Shown here: positions 1-8,793 of the stretch, one piece after another | How the letters are laid out: each line of letters opens with the position of its first letter | Numbering within the stretch: the first letter of the stretch is position 1 | Assembly (NCBI GenBank): GCA_902775565.1 | Contig: CACYMP010000011.1 | Location: forward strand, 18,703 to 82,702 | Length of the DNA: 64,000 bases | Origin: Oscillospiraceae bacterium | Lineage (GTDB): Bacteria; Bacillota; Clostridia; Saccharofermentanales; Saccharofermentanaceae | Direction of reading: 5' to 3' | The notes under the pieces: model-generated | The model's input: only the letters and a program-made list of their open reading frames with translations | Database searches by the model: none | What the model was told of the DNA's origin: nothing | Made by a program: the position numbers and the translations under genes

Positions 1-678
1 TTCATGGATTGCGCGGGCTGCAAGCGCGGCACCTTCGTTATTCCAGTGCGAGTCGGTCTTGTGGTAGAGCACCTTGTTTTCGGCAGCGAAAACATCGTAG
101 AGGTCAACGTATCTGATGCCTTCCTCCTTAAGTCTCTCAACGAGGCGCACGCGGTTGCCGGGCTTCGTCGTTTTCGCGTAATAGTACGGCATGTTCTCGC
201 CGTAGAGCGAATTCTTGTTTGCTGCGATCACGAAAACAAACTCCGAACCGTTCGCCTTGCAATAACTGTCAATTAGCTTCAATGTCCTGACGCAGTCGTT
301 CAGCTCCCTTTCGCTCATGACCTCCGTGCCGGTGTAATCGCCCAGCGTATCTGTGTAGAACATCCAGCCGTTTTTGCCGTAAATGACCGATTTCGAAGAC
401 GACGTCCGGAACACCTTTGCCGTTACCAAGGAATAACCCGTGACCATCTCCTGACGAAGCGCGCAGTGGCCTTCGAAATATTCGCCCAGTTGCTTGAGAT
501 AATCCTTGTTGAGCGTGGTTTTATTCTCATCTTCTGAGACCATGACGGGAGCGGGCAGCCTGGCAGCCGAACTGTTCTCGGACTTGGACGGTCCTGTTAT
601 GAGCATGCCTGCAAAAGGCACCAGGAGCACCGCCAGGAAGATCACAAAATAGAATGTATATTTCTTACCGTCTTTCAT
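1..678 (-). CDS. DHHW/AlgJ-like SGNH-type protein (3' part missing)
   Basis: Partial gene running off the left edge; 226 codons are visible. The N-terminus has a short basic stretch and one membrane anchor (about residues 8-24), followed by an extracytoplasmic domain. A VIYGKNGWMFY segment and, near the edge, KTDSHWN correspond to the conserved blocks of AlgJ/AlgX/DHHW proteins, where Asp and His of the DSHW motif are catalytic. These proteins transfer or process acetyl groups on exported polysaccharides with an MBOAT partner. The start ATG is 1 base after the stop of the upstream MBOAT gene, so the two are translationally coupled. Family assignment is firm; the polysaccharide substrate is unknown. 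Confidence 0.85.
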   Translation of the reverse strand, partial: MKDGKKYTFYFVIFLAVLLVPFAGMLITGPSKSENSSAARLPAPVMVSEDENKTTLNKDYLKQLGEYFEGHCALRQEMVTGYSLVTAKVFRTSSSKSVIYGKNGWMFYTDTLGDYTGTEVMSERELNDCVRTLKLIDSYCKANGSEFVFVIAANKNSLYGENMPYYYAKTTKPGNRVRLVERLKEEGIRYVDLYDVFAAENKVLYHKTDSHWNNEGAALAARAIHE

Positions 679-679
679 A

Positions 680-2128
680 TCAGAACCTGAAATAAATAAA
701 TGGATTGTATGTGCCGCCCGCGAGATTCATTATGCAGAGGATAAGCAGCAAAGGCGTGACCACCCACGATATCTTGTCGAGGACACTGTATTTTTGAAGC
801 TTTTCTTTGAGCGGAGCGGAAAATACTACTCCGGCGATCAGCACGCAAATAGCGAGCGGAGTCATCAGCGGCAGGAGCAGCGTGCTGTTTGCAGAGGCAA
901 TCTCAGGCGTGCTCATGAACGGTCCGGCGAACATCTGCTTTACCCAGAAAAATCCCTGCGACAGCGTGTCCGCGCGGAAGAAAACAAAACCGACCATTAC
1001 GACCAGCACCGCGTAGATGTGGCCAAATATCCTGGCAAAAACATTCGGCTTTGCGCCGGGATCCTTTTCGCCCTTGCCTGCCTTAGACCTGACAAACTCC
1101 TCGATCATCTGGAAAACGCCGTGATAAAGACCCCAGAAGATGAACGTCCAGTTCGCGCCGTGCCAGATTCCCGTTGCCAGGAACACGATGAACTTGTTGA
1201 CGACGGTCCTGACCTTGCCCTTGCGGTTGCCTCCGAGCGGGATGTACAGGTATTCCTTGAACCACGTGGACAGCGAGATGTGCCACCTTCTCCAGAACTC
1301 CCTGATGGAAGTCGAGATATAAGGATAGTTGAAGTTTTCCTTGAAATGGAACCCGAACATGAGTCCCAAACCGACCGCCATGTCGGAATAAGCCGAGAAA
1401 TCGAAATAGATCTGGAGCATGTAAGCAATTGCGCCGGTCCACGCGCTCAGAGCACCTATCTGCGACTGCTGCGCGCCGAACAGAGTGTCTGCGATAACGG
1501 CCACGTAGTTTGCGATGAAAACCTTTTTTGCGAGTCCGCAAATAAAGCGCCTGATGCCCTTTGCGGTCTCCTCGGGAGTCTCTTTCCTGCTGATCAGCTC
1601 AAGCTCGATGTCGTGGTATTTGACTATCGGGCCGGCGACCAGCTGCGGGAAAAACGACACGTAGAGCATAACGGTGAAAGGGTTCTTCTGCGCCTTGCAG
1701 TCCCTGCGGTAAACATCGATAACGTAACTCATCGCCTGGAAAGTAAAGAACGAGATACCAATCGGCATCACGAGCCCCGTCGGCTTGATGGACATACCGA
1801 ACCACCCGTTGATCGTGCCGGTCACGAAATCCGCGTATTTGTAAAGGCCCAGAACTCCGAGATTCTGGATAACGCTTACCGCGACGATGAGCTTTGCAAG
1901 AGCTCCCCTGCCCTTATCCATGCATTTCCCGATCAGCAGCGCCCAGATGTAGTTGAGGATGCAGGAGCCGATCATGAGGAGAACGCATACCGGCTCGCCG
2001 TACGCGTAGAAGATCAGGCTCGCGATGAGAAGCAGGACATTTCGTGTGCGGACGCCCGGCAGGACCCTGTCCAAGATCAGGATCACCGGTAAGAAAATGC
2101 ACAGAAATGTAAGCGAACTGAATACCAT
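680..2128 (-). CDS. MBOAT family O-acyltransferase (AlgI-like)
   Basis: A 482-residue multi-pass membrane protein of the usual AlgI/DltB/PatB length. It carries the family signature REFWRRWHISLSTWFKEYLY and the catalytic-histidine block TGIWHGANWTFIFWG. MBOAT proteins move an acyl group, usually acetyl, across the membrane for O-acylation of cell-surface polysaccharide. The AlgJ/DHHW-like gene follows with a 1-base gap, the standard two-gene O-acetylation module. The start is supported by an AAAGG box 8 bases upstream. The sugar modified cannot be told from this window. Confidence 0.93.
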   Translation of the reverse strand: MVFSSLTFLCIFLPVILILDRVLPGVRTRNVLLLIASLIFYAYGEPVCVLLMIGSCILNYIWALLIGKCMDKGRGALAKLIVAVSVIQNLGVLGLYKYADFVTGTINGWFGMSIKPTGLVMPIGISFFTFQAMSYVIDVYRRDCKAQKNPFTVMLYVSFFPQLVAGPIVKYHDIELELISRKETPEETAKGIRRFICGLAKKVFIANYVAVIADTLFGAQQSQIGALSAWTGAIAYMLQIYFDFSAYSDMAVGLGLMFGFHFKENFNYPYISTSIREFWRRWHISLSTWFKEYLYIPLGGNRKGKVRTVVNKFIVFLATGIWHGANWTFIFWGLYHGVFQMIEEFVRSKAGKGEKDPGAKPNVFARIFGHIYAVLVVMVGFVFFRADTLSQGFFWVKQMFAGPFMSTPEIASANSTLLLPLMTPLAICVLIAGVVFSAPLKEKLQKYSVLDKISWVVTPLLLILCIMNLAGGTYNPFIYFRF

Positions 2129-2153
2129 CGAAAATACCTTTCGAAGCTATTGT

Positions 2154-2185
2154 AACATTGTTATTTTTCTTAACTTCACAATGTT
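2154..2185. repeat. Inverted repeat between the MBOAT gene and the next gene
   Basis: Arms AACATTGT (2154-2161) and ACAATGTT (2178-2185) are perfect 8-bp inverted repeats around a T-rich 16-base loop, just upstream of the MBOAT start and downstream of the 2234 gene. It could be an operator or a weak terminator; no T-run follows on the minus strand. Confidence 0.35.
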
Positions 2186-2233
2186 ATCTCCGCTCGGTTA
2201 CAAGTTCGCGACAAAATTGAGGTATTACGAAGA

Positions 2234-3283
2234 TCAGGCGTTCAGGAACCTGTCCAGATCCTCGGTGTACATCTTATAGATGCCGTAGATCAGCTGCTGG
2301 CGCGTGACTCTGACCTGGTAATCGTACAGATCCTTGAGCAGTATAGGGGTCGCGAAAGCGATCTTCGCCGCCGCAACCAGATTCATCTTGAACCTTGCGT
2401 CACCCTTGTCGAGCCTGTCAAAATCGATACTCTCGATCTCCTTGAGGAACGCCTCATAATCAGCCTTCTTATCGAGTGATTTGACCTCATTGGTAATATA
2501 AGCGTCAGTGCCGCCCCAGCCATACGATACGCCGTGCGCTTCAAAACGCTTGACCGACGACTTCCTGACGTTCTCGGAACTCTTGATGTTGCCGATAAAG
2601 AGCTTTTTCTGACCCGCGACGCGTCCCGCCAGGACCTTCTGGTAGAACTTCTCGTCGGCTACGATCACATAGACCGATCCGTCCTTAGTGCCCACAACGT
2701 TATCTTCCGTATCATCAGTGCGGTCGATCAGCTGAGCCATTGCCTGTGCGAGCAGCTCATCCTTTGCAACGATCACGAGCGAGCTCTCATACTCCTCCGG
2801 CTTAACGAGCAGGCTCTCTGCGTACTGCGAAAGCTCTACCGCATTCTGCAGCGTCTTTGCACCCGCAATACCCGTAACGGTACGCGCCAGATGCACGGGA
2901 TCGGCCAGTGAGAGCACTCCGATCAGCTTCCCATACGTCTCTTCCGGAACTTCGGCAAGCAGGGTCTTACCGATCAGAGCGACAGGGAAAATAGCTCCGA
3001 CTACGCTCAAAACGGTATCCACGCCCTTTTTCGCGAGATCGGGGCGGCTTGCAAGAACCTCAGCCGTATCGACCATCTTCAGGACATCGCCCGCGGTATT
3101 CCAGGCATTCGCGACCTTATCGTCAACGCCCAGCTTCTCCTTAAGCTCTTCCCTCGCCTCTTTGTCGAGTTTCGCGCTGCCGATCTGCTCCTGCATCGCG
3201 CTGACCAGCTCGTTCAGCGTCCCCTTCGGGAGCTTGTCGAGAACTTCCGCACTCATCGCAATCGTCTTATTCGTCTGAGCCAT
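2234..3283 (-). CDS. Hypothetical protein, 349 aa
   Basis: No family recognised. The protein is mostly soluble, Lys/Glu/Ala-rich, with a central hydrophobic stretch (about residues 90-115, VVGAIFPVALIGKTLLAE) and many predicted helices. The start is placed at the ATG at 3283, not the GTG three codons upstream, because GAGAGG lies 8 bases before this ATG. It appears to be a single-gene unit between the acyltransferase pair and the nuclease-like gene. Function unknown. Confidence 0.7.
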   Translation of the reverse strand: MAQTNKTIAMSAEVLDKLPKGTLNELVSAMQEQIGSAKLDKEAREELKEKLGVDDKVANAWNTAGDVLKMVDTAEVLASRPDLAKKGVDTVLSVVGAIFPVALIGKTLLAEVPEETYGKLIGVLSLADPVHLARTVTGIAGAKTLQNAVELSQYAESLLVKPEEYESSLVIVAKDELLAQAMAQLIDRTDDTEDNVVGTKDGSVYVIVADEKFYQKVLAGRVAGQKKLFIGNIKSSENVRKSSVKRFEAHGVSYGWGGTDAYITNEVKSLDKKADYEAFLKEIESIDFDRLDKGDARFKMNLVAAAKIAFATPILLKDLYDYQVRVTRQQLIYGIYKMYTEDLDRFLNA

Positions 3284-3390
3284 GTTTTTCACCTCTCTTG
3301 CCGGATTACAGGTTTGCGTTTCTTTTTAGATAATACAATTATTCCTGCAAATTTGAATAGTGTTCACGGGAAGGCTTCCTTCAGCATCGT

Positions 3391-4152
3391 TTACACTTTT
3401 CTCTCATACGCACTCAGCACTGCGTCATTGATAAAGTTCGCGATCTTGCGCTTAAGTGATTCATGCGACGGAATCCAGTTTTTCGTGCCGCTTATCAATA
3501 TCAGGTCGCGGTTTGGCAGGATGCCGTTGCGCATGTACTCGTCGCTCTTCCAGTAATTATTCTCAAGATAATCGTCGTCATCGGTCATGCCCATGAACTC
3601 AACGAAGAAACACCGGTCAATGATCCGCACAGGGAATGAATAGTCGGGATTTCTTTTTCGCCCGCCTTTAAGCAGGAGCGCCGGCTCATACTTCGCCTCA
3701 AGCCCCAGCTCCTTCAGCGCGTTCCCCACCATCATCTCGCCCCTCGACCTGACATTGAAGCCATATCCGTCATAGTAACCGGTATTAACTTCGCGCGCGT
3801 TCGAGCATGACTCAAAGCTCTCCCACGCCTTTACATTAAACACCGATGGGTCGCGTATGAATTTAAAGTCTCTTGGTACGAGTAAGTGCCTTCTCTTAAT
3901 CTCTTCGCTGAATTCATCCATGATACGCATTCGCTTGTCATACAACTCAAGTTCCTTCAGCATTTCAGCATAATTATTTCCGGAAATATGCGTGTCTAGT
4001 CTGCTTCTATTGCTTCCAAAACCAGTATACTTGCGAATAACCGGCGTCCCGTTATGGAAGCCGGTTTTATACCTTGGCATGATTTCCGCTTCGCGCTTTA
4101 AGCGAAGAAATTCGTCGATAATATAGATGTCATAGAATAAAGATAGATCCAT
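3391..4152 (-). CDS. PD-(D/E)XK nuclease-like protein
   Basis: 253 residues. The C-terminal half has the spacing of a PD-(D/E)XK restriction-fold: a Glu in RSRGEMMVGNAL, then NPDYSFPV with the Asp, then FVEFMGM as the E-x-[EK]-like strand. The N-terminal third is Arg/Lys-rich. The fold is inferred from these motifs; substrate unknown. The first ATG lies only about 7 bases after a predicted -10, so the transcript may be leaderless or translation may start at the ATG at 4080. Its promoter carries the same 10-bp direct repeats as two type I toxin promoters in this window. Confidence 0.7.
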   Translation of the reverse strand: MDLSLFYDIYIIDEFLRLKREAEIMPRYKTGFHNGTPVIRKYTGFGSNRSRLDTHISGNNYAEMLKELELYDKRMRIMDEFSEEIKRRHLLVPRDFKFIRDPSVFNVKAWESFESCSNAREVNTGYYDGYGFNVRSRGEMMVGNALKELGLEAKYEPALLLKGGRKRNPDYSFPVRIIDRCFFVEFMGMTDDDDYLENNYWKSDEYMRNGILPNRDLILISGTKNWIPSHESLKRKIANFINDAVLSAYERKV

Positions 4153-4157
4153 AACTG

Positions 4158-4213
4158 TATCCTACGCCGGTTAACCGCCGAAAGAACCGACAAAAAACTA
4201 CAAAAACCGACAA
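4158..4213 (-). promoter_or_regulatory. 10-bp-spaced TTGTCGG direct repeats and promoter
   Basis: On the minus strand TTGTCGG, TTGTAG and TTGTCGG recur with their central TGT exactly 10 bp apart (plus-strand ACA at 4210, 4200 and 4190). The last repeat ends at 4187, directly before the -35 position; a TAGGAT -10 lies about 23 bp further on. The same layout precedes the toxin genes at 45133 and 63818, which suggests one shared activator. Confidence 0.65.
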
Positions 4214-4272
4214 AGGAACCAGCTCGTTCTCTATTACTTCCTCTTTTCCTATATATAAGTGAAGAACATTTG

Positions 4273-4304
4273 GGGAATGAGCTGCAAAATTAGTGCTCAT
4301 TCCC
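4273..4304. repeat. Perfect 10-bp inverted repeat downstream of the YunG-like gene
   Basis: GGGAATGAGC (4273-4282) and GCTCATTCCC (4295-4304) form a strong hairpin with a 12-base loop. It lies between the stop of the minus-strand YunG-like gene and the PD-(D/E)XK gene and probably acts as transcript end or RNA processing site; no clear T-run on either side. Confidence 0.45.
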
Positions 4305-4373
4305 TCTACCTTCCTCTCTTTCAACATCAAAGTGAGGAACCCATGGGGAATGAAACAGCCACCTAGGAAATAA

Positions 4374-4829
4374 TTACCCCTTATACCCCTCAACCAACGC
4401 CTTGAGGACCAAATACCGCTGCTTTTTCTCTTCCTTGGCGAAGTGAACGTCGCGTGACTGGGGGTACATATCGTCGTAGACCAGGGAAGCGGCCTCATCG
4501 CCGAACTGCTCGGAAGTAAGATCAAATCGCGCGCCGTCAATAACGTTGTAGCAATGGAAAGTGCCGCCCTCGCGTGGGATCCCGTAAACCAATCCTCCGA
4601 AAAGATCCTGCACCAGAAATGCCGTAATGGAGCACTGCCCCAAAGTGCAGTGGGAGGAAGCCCAGCGGTCCTGAAGTCGGGGCGCGCAGGTCTCAAGGCG
4701 CCACAAGCCGTCGCTCAGAGCATCATAAAGATCCAAAGGCGAATTTAGCCAGGGAAGGGCCGCAGCAACAGACTCCAAAGGACGGACCGATCCGCAGGAT
4801 GAGGCACCATAGAACTTATACTCTTTCAC
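4374..4829 (-). CDS. YunG family protein
   Basis: 151 residues. The conserved YunG blocks are visible: SSHCTLGQCSITAFLVQDLFGG in the middle and FHCYNVIDGARFDLTSEQF after it. YunG proteins are small, widespread and of unknown biochemical role. The start codon overlaps the stop of the upstream zinc-ribbon gene by 4 bases (ATGA), so the two genes form an operon. Family placement is good; function is not known. Confidence 0.85.
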   Translation of the reverse strand: MKEYKFYGASSCGSVRPLESVAAALPWLNSPLDLYDALSDGLWRLETCAPRLQDRWASSHCTLGQCSITAFLVQDLFGGLVYGIPREGGTFHCYNVIDGARFDLTSEQFGDEAASLVYDDMYPQSRDVHFAKEEKKQRYLVLKALVEGYKG

Positions 4830-6394
4830 TGCATCATCCTCCTGTCGTGACCCTTCTTCTCGAAATCAGTGCTGTCCGAATCATCATACGTCTCAGCCTC
4901 GGGCTTGGCGGTCATGTAGTCGAACTGCTTCTTCTCACCGTAGCTCCAGCCGGAATCGAGACGGACAAAATCGAATGTGGTCTCATATGCTTCCATCGGA
5001 TATGTAGTGTCAAAGTATTCGAGGACGTTCTGCTCCTTATCAAGCTGGTGTGCATTTGTCTCTTCAAGCTTTTCGACACCCTTTTTCTCCAAGCCGATAA
5101 GTATCTTCGGCAGCTGCACCGACAGGAAATAAATAATCAGTATTGCCAGCAGCACTACACAGAAGCCCTCGAACGGATGCTCCAAAGCGGCATTGAGAAG
5201 CTGTGGATGGATCAGGACTCCGCTGAACATGAACAATGTCACGGGCAGCGCATAAAGCGTGCCACGCAGTGCGGAGTTGGCTGAGACGGTCTTCATTTTC
5301 GCGCGCTTCTTTGTACGGTCGACCGTCTCCCAGCCTTTCGCATACGGGAAATCGCCCGAGACCTTGCCGGTCTGGCCGTTGACTATGTACTGATAGCGAA
5401 GGCCCTTGTGCTCAATGGTCAGAAACCAGATCGGAAGGAGCGCGTACTTGATCTGCTGGTTGTGGTATCTCGTATGGCTGCCGTTGGACCGCGGTTGGAA
5501 GGCATCGTAGCCGAAGTCGAGCTTGCCGCACATTTCGAGCGCGTACTTGTCGAGACGCCTGTATATCTTATCTGTCATATCCATAGGCTGCTCGTCGTAT
5601 TTCTCGGCGAAATAGCCCTGCAGATACTCGGCCCTGAAAGGCACCAGTTCCGTGAAATCGAAGGGCTCTGCGGCCGCCATGAGCCTGTCGGGGAGCTTGA
5701 CCTCACCATCGAAAGGCACATCCTTGAGCCTTATCTTAACTTTGCAGAAAACTCGCTGCTTATAGTTGTTTGCCGTGTACTCGCCTGCCGAATAAGCAGA
5801 ATCGGCAGATTTGCCCATGCTCGCGATGCCCTGGAGATTAATGTCGACCTCCGAGCTGATGATCCACGTCGGTACATAAAGGCCCGTCATCTTGGCGAGC
5901 ACTTCATCGGTTACGTAGTTCTTGGGCAGGTGCGGGATCTGGGCGCAGTGCTCTTTGAAAAGGCTCATCGCCTTCTCTTTATCGAACGCAAACGGAATGA
6001 TGTAATCGGGCTTGAACTCACGCGTAAGCCTTCTGGTTACGATAGCGGGCGAGCCGCAGAATGAGCAGAACGTCGCCGCTGTATTCATGTCGGTTACGAT
6101 CTGCGCACCGCACGAGTTGCAGACGATCTCCTGACGCCTCTTGTCGTCTTCGCTCATCTCGATCTTGCCGTCGTAATTCTTCTCCGGATTTGCGAGCGCG
6201 AAAGAGCCCGTGCTGTCCATCGTCTCGGGATCGAACGTCCCGCCGCAGTTGCCGCACATCAGCGCGCTGTGTTCGGTATCGAAAAACAGATTGGATCCGC
6301 AGTTCGGACATTTTTTCGATTCGGCCGAAAAAGTCGCCGGATCTGACGTGTCGAATCTGCCGGAATTCTTAGCCTCTTCGTCCCAAATAGCCAT
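4826..6394 (-). CDS. Zinc-ribbon membrane protein (TFIIB-type ribbons)
   Basis: 522 residues. Two zinc ribbons occupy the N-terminus: CPNCG with CGNCG (about residues 28-52) and CNSCG with CSFCG (about 92-115). A long soluble region follows, then two C-terminal membrane segments (about residues 380-400 and 415-440) and an acidic tail. Such proteins are often labelled TFIIB-type zinc ribbon or PriA-like, but no helicase motifs are present, so the role is unknown. The ATG at 6394 is chosen over a start 11 codons upstream because GGAGGGG lies 6 bases before it. Coupled to the YunG-like gene. Confidence 0.8.
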   Translation of the reverse strand: MAIWDEEAKNSGRFDTSDPATFSAESKKCPNCGSNLFFDTEHSALMCGNCGGTFDPETMDSTGSFALANPEKNYDGKIEMSEDDKRRQEIVCNSCGAQIVTDMNTAATFCSFCGSPAIVTRRLTREFKPDYIIPFAFDKEKAMSLFKEHCAQIPHLPKNYVTDEVLAKMTGLYVPTWIISSEVDINLQGIASMGKSADSAYSAGEYTANNYKQRVFCKVKIRLKDVPFDGEVKLPDRLMAAAEPFDFTELVPFRAEYLQGYFAEKYDEQPMDMTDKIYRRLDKYALEMCGKLDFGYDAFQPRSNGSHTRYHNQQIKYALLPIWFLTIEHKGLRYQYIVNGQTGKVSGDFPYAKGWETVDRTKKRAKMKTVSANSALRGTLYALPVTLFMFSGVLIHPQLLNAALEHPFEGFCVVLLAILIIYFLSVQLPKILIGLEKKGVEKLEETNAHQLDKEQNVLEYFDTTYPMEAYETTFDFVRLDSGWSYGEKKQFDYMTAKPEAETYDDSDSTDFEKKGHDRRMMQ

Positions 6395-6443
6395 AATCTT
6401 CCCCTCCGGTGTCCCCACCTTAAGCAATGCTTATTCCGCTAAT

Positions 6444-6473
6444 ACTATACCACGCGGGGAACCCATAAGACAA
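6444..6473 (-). promoter_or_regulatory. SigA-type promoter of the zinc-ribbon/YunG operon
   Basis: Minus-strand TTGTCT (plus 6468-6473) and TATAGT (plus 6444-6449) are separated by 18 bp, 50 bp upstream of the ATG. Confidence 0.5.
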
Positions 6474-6483
6474 AGGTTCTTGA

Positions 6484-7248
6484 TTATTTGTAACCGATGA
6501 CGAAATCCTTATCCACATATGTATAGTCGCCGCCGTAGGTCCTGCAGAGGATGTGAACAGGCGCGTTTTTATCCTTGATCTTGTATGATTTCTTCACCGT
6601 GACAGAGCTGCCCGGCGCGACCTTCTCGAGATCAGAATCATCATTTAACAGTTCATTAAGCGAAGCATGGGACAGTTCCTTACCGTTCTGGCTTACCTCG
6701 TCGTAAACGGCAGCGTGATAGAAAGTCTCTGACTTCGTGTTGTTCTTAAATTCCATGACAACGATCACTGCCGGTTCGCCGTCGGAATTAACAGTCTCGG
6801 TGACTTCCTGAACCTCAACACTGATGTTCTTTTTCCGGTTGTTGTCAGATACGATATTCGTCAGCACTATGCCTGCGACAACAAGCGCGCAGACCCACGA
6901 GATAATGAGTGTGAGCCAACCCTTGCGTCCTTTGTCCTTTGCCTTGGAAGCCTTGATGGCATAGACCGTCGCCGCGATGGCAAAGATCACATATGCGGCG
7001 AGCGTGGAGTACAGCATCGCGGAATAGAGCATTCCCCAAACGAGCGCCTGTCCTATGTAATCGATCCCGCCCGGGCCGTTATATTCAATAGGTAAAAAAT
7101 CACAAACGAGGTTAATTATCCCGCATGCCAGCGCAATGAACGCGAAAACCCTCGCCACTCTTGCGGGATGCTTTGTTTTCCTCAGCTTTATGCACAGAAC
7201 GATCGCGGCAATGCACATCGATACGGCCCCCAGGACTACTAAACCCAT
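6484..7248 (-). CDS. Membrane protein with C-terminal DUF5067-like domain
   Basis: 254 residues. The first 135 residues hold four hydrophobic segments (about 1-20, 32-50, 63-95, 110-130). The outer C-terminal part (about 145-240) has the DUF5067/FxLYD-like pattern: AVIVVMEFKNNTKSETF, VSQNGKEL and a final beta-rich block. Related domains are found on surface proteins and lipoproteins of Firmicutes; their ligand is unknown. A TATAAT hexamer sits at 7295-7300 (minus strand), about 50 bp upstream of the start, and a GGGAGG-type site lies 7 bases before the ATG. Confidence 0.75.
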   Translation of the reverse strand: MGLVVLGAVSMCIAAIVLCIKLRKTKHPARVARVFAFIALACGIINLVCDFLPIEYNGPGGIDYIGQALVWGMLYSAMLYSTLAAYVIFAIAATVYAIKASKAKDKGRKGWLTLIISWVCALVVAGIVLTNIVSDNNRKKNISVEVQEVTETVNSDGEPAVIVVMEFKNNTKSETFYHAAVYDEVSQNGKELSHASLNELLNDDSDLEKVAPGSSVTVKKSYKIKDKNAPVHILCRTYGGDYTYVDKDFVIGYK

Positions 7249-7308
7249 ATGTCATCCTCCCTTGTTCCGCAAGGTTTGATTCATTGATAAAGGTATTATA
7301 GCACTGCC

Positions 7309-7343
7309 CCAAAAAAGAAAACGGGGCACCGTCTCCAGTGCCC
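7309..7343 (-). terminator. Rho-independent terminator region upstream of the DUF5067 gene
   Basis: Minus strand: GGGCAC, 8-base loop, GTGCCCC, then a GTTTTCTTTTTT tail. It lies just past the stop of the HtrA-like gene and terminates it. The -10 of the next gene (7295-7300) follows at once. Confidence 0.8.
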
Positions 7344-7374
7344 TTCACATGAACAAGAAAATAATGGTTAATTG

Positions 7375-8670
7375 TCAATTTGAATCCTTTGCGGGAAGCG
7401 CAGTCTGCTTCCGCACACCCAGCGTTACTTCTATTTTCAGAGTCTCTGCTCCGCGGCTTACGGTTAATGTAACAACATCGCCTGCCTTGGACTTCGAAAT
7501 GACCGAGGTCAGATCCGAGTAAGCTGTGACTTTCTCACCATTCAATTCCGTAATGATGTCGCCTGACTGAATGCCTGCGTCTTCTGCGGGACTGCCTTTT
7601 TCCACGCTTTCAACGATAAGATTCTGACCTGTCTCGCCGCCTCTGTGTCCTCTGCCTTCTGCCTCCGAGTATACGGACACGCCTATGTAAACGCGCTCGA
7701 AATAACCCTTATCGATGATGAATGTGATGATATCGCGGACTGAATTCATGGGAATCGCAAAGCCGATATTATCGACTGACGCGGATGACCTGCCTGAAGA
7801 CGAATACTTCGCGTTGGTGATGCCGATGACCTCGCCGTGTGTGTTGAAGAGTGCGCCGCCGGAATTGCCCGAGTTGATCGCGCAGTCGGTCTGGATGAGC
7901 GTCATCGCCTGGTTTTCGATCGTGATATTGCGGTTCAGCGCACTGACTGCGCCTTTCGTGAGCGAAAATGTGAGCTCGCCCAAAGGGTTGCCTATAGCCA
8001 CGACATCGTCGCCCACGTTCATGTTGTCCGAGTCGCCGAGCACCACGGGAGTAAGGCCCTGTGAGTCGATCTTGATGACCGCCACGTCGTTGTTCTCGTC
8101 GTAACCTATTACCTTTGCATCGTATGTCTTATTATCGTAAGTCGTAATCTGAATGCTTTCGGCGCCTTCGATCACGTGGTAATTGGTCACGATGTAGCCG
8201 TCTGATGTAATGATGAAGCCCGATCCGGCAGCCGCTGACTCAGTCTGATATCCGAAATAGTTGGTGTTGACGGATGTCTTGATGCCTACGGTGGAATTGA
8301 CGTTAGCGGCGTAGATCTCGGCGGCTGTCAGCGTTTTCGTCGTGTCGACCGAGACCGTCTGGATCTTTGAGTCTTCGCGCTCTCCGATATTGACCGATAT
8401 CACGTTTTCTTCAGTGCAGGCATCTTCATCGGTTTCTGTGTTGATAATATTCGCGATGCCGTCTGACTTGATGAACTCGTAAGCGGCAACGCCTGCAGCT
8501 CCGCATGCTCCACCGACAAGAGAGCAGCAAAGGGCCAGTGCTACAACCTTTGCTGCTGAGCCTCTTGTCTTTTTGGGGATGGGAATTTGGGAATTGGTAT
8601 TGTAAGCGTAAGGTGCATACTGAACGTTAGCGGGGATGGTATTGTTTATGTTGCGGTTGTAATTTTCCAT
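7375..8670 (-). CDS. HtrA/DegP-type serine protease
   Basis: 431 residues from the ATG with AAAGGA 9 bases upstream (a longer frame exists but lacks a site). Layout: a cytoplasmic Asn/Pro-rich N-terminus, one membrane segment (about 40-66), trypsin-like domain (about 125-320) with His165 in TNYHVIEG, Asp195 in NNDVAVIK and Ser270 in NSGNSGGALF, then one PDZ domain (about 325-418). Membrane-anchored HtrA proteins degrade or refold damaged proteins outside the membrane. All three catalytic residues are present, so it should be active. Confidence 0.95.
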   Translation of the reverse strand: MENYNRNINNTIPANVQYAPYAYNTNSQIPIPKKTRGSAAKVVALALCCSLVGGACGAAGVAAYEFIKSDGIANIINTETDEDACTEENVISVNIGEREDSKIQTVSVDTTKTLTAAEIYAANVNSTVGIKTSVNTNYFGYQTESAAAGSGFIITSDGYIVTNYHVIEGAESIQITTYDNKTYDAKVIGYDENNDVAVIKIDSQGLTPVVLGDSDNMNVGDDVVAIGNPLGELTFSLTKGAVSALNRNITIENQAMTLIQTDCAINSGNSGGALFNTHGEVIGITNAKYSSSGRSSASVDNIGFAIPMNSVRDIITFIIDKGYFERVYIGVSVYSEAEGRGHRGGETGQNLIVESVEKGSPAEDAGIQSGDIITELNGEKVTAYSDLTSVISKSKAGDVVTLTVSRGAETLKIEVTLGVRKQTALPAKDSN

Positions 8671-8793
8671 ATGAGGTGTTCCTTTCGCATCAGGATTAAC
8701 CTCATTATGAGAACCGAACCTGAAAACAACTTTAAATAAACTTGGGCAAAACTCAGGCATAAAAATGCCGCCCCCAGTGACTAAAGGTATAGA

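Noticed and set aside
794..2092. 432-codon ORF on the plus strand
   Set aside because: It is the complement of the well-supported MBOAT gene, has no ribosome binding site and a composition typical of antisense frames.
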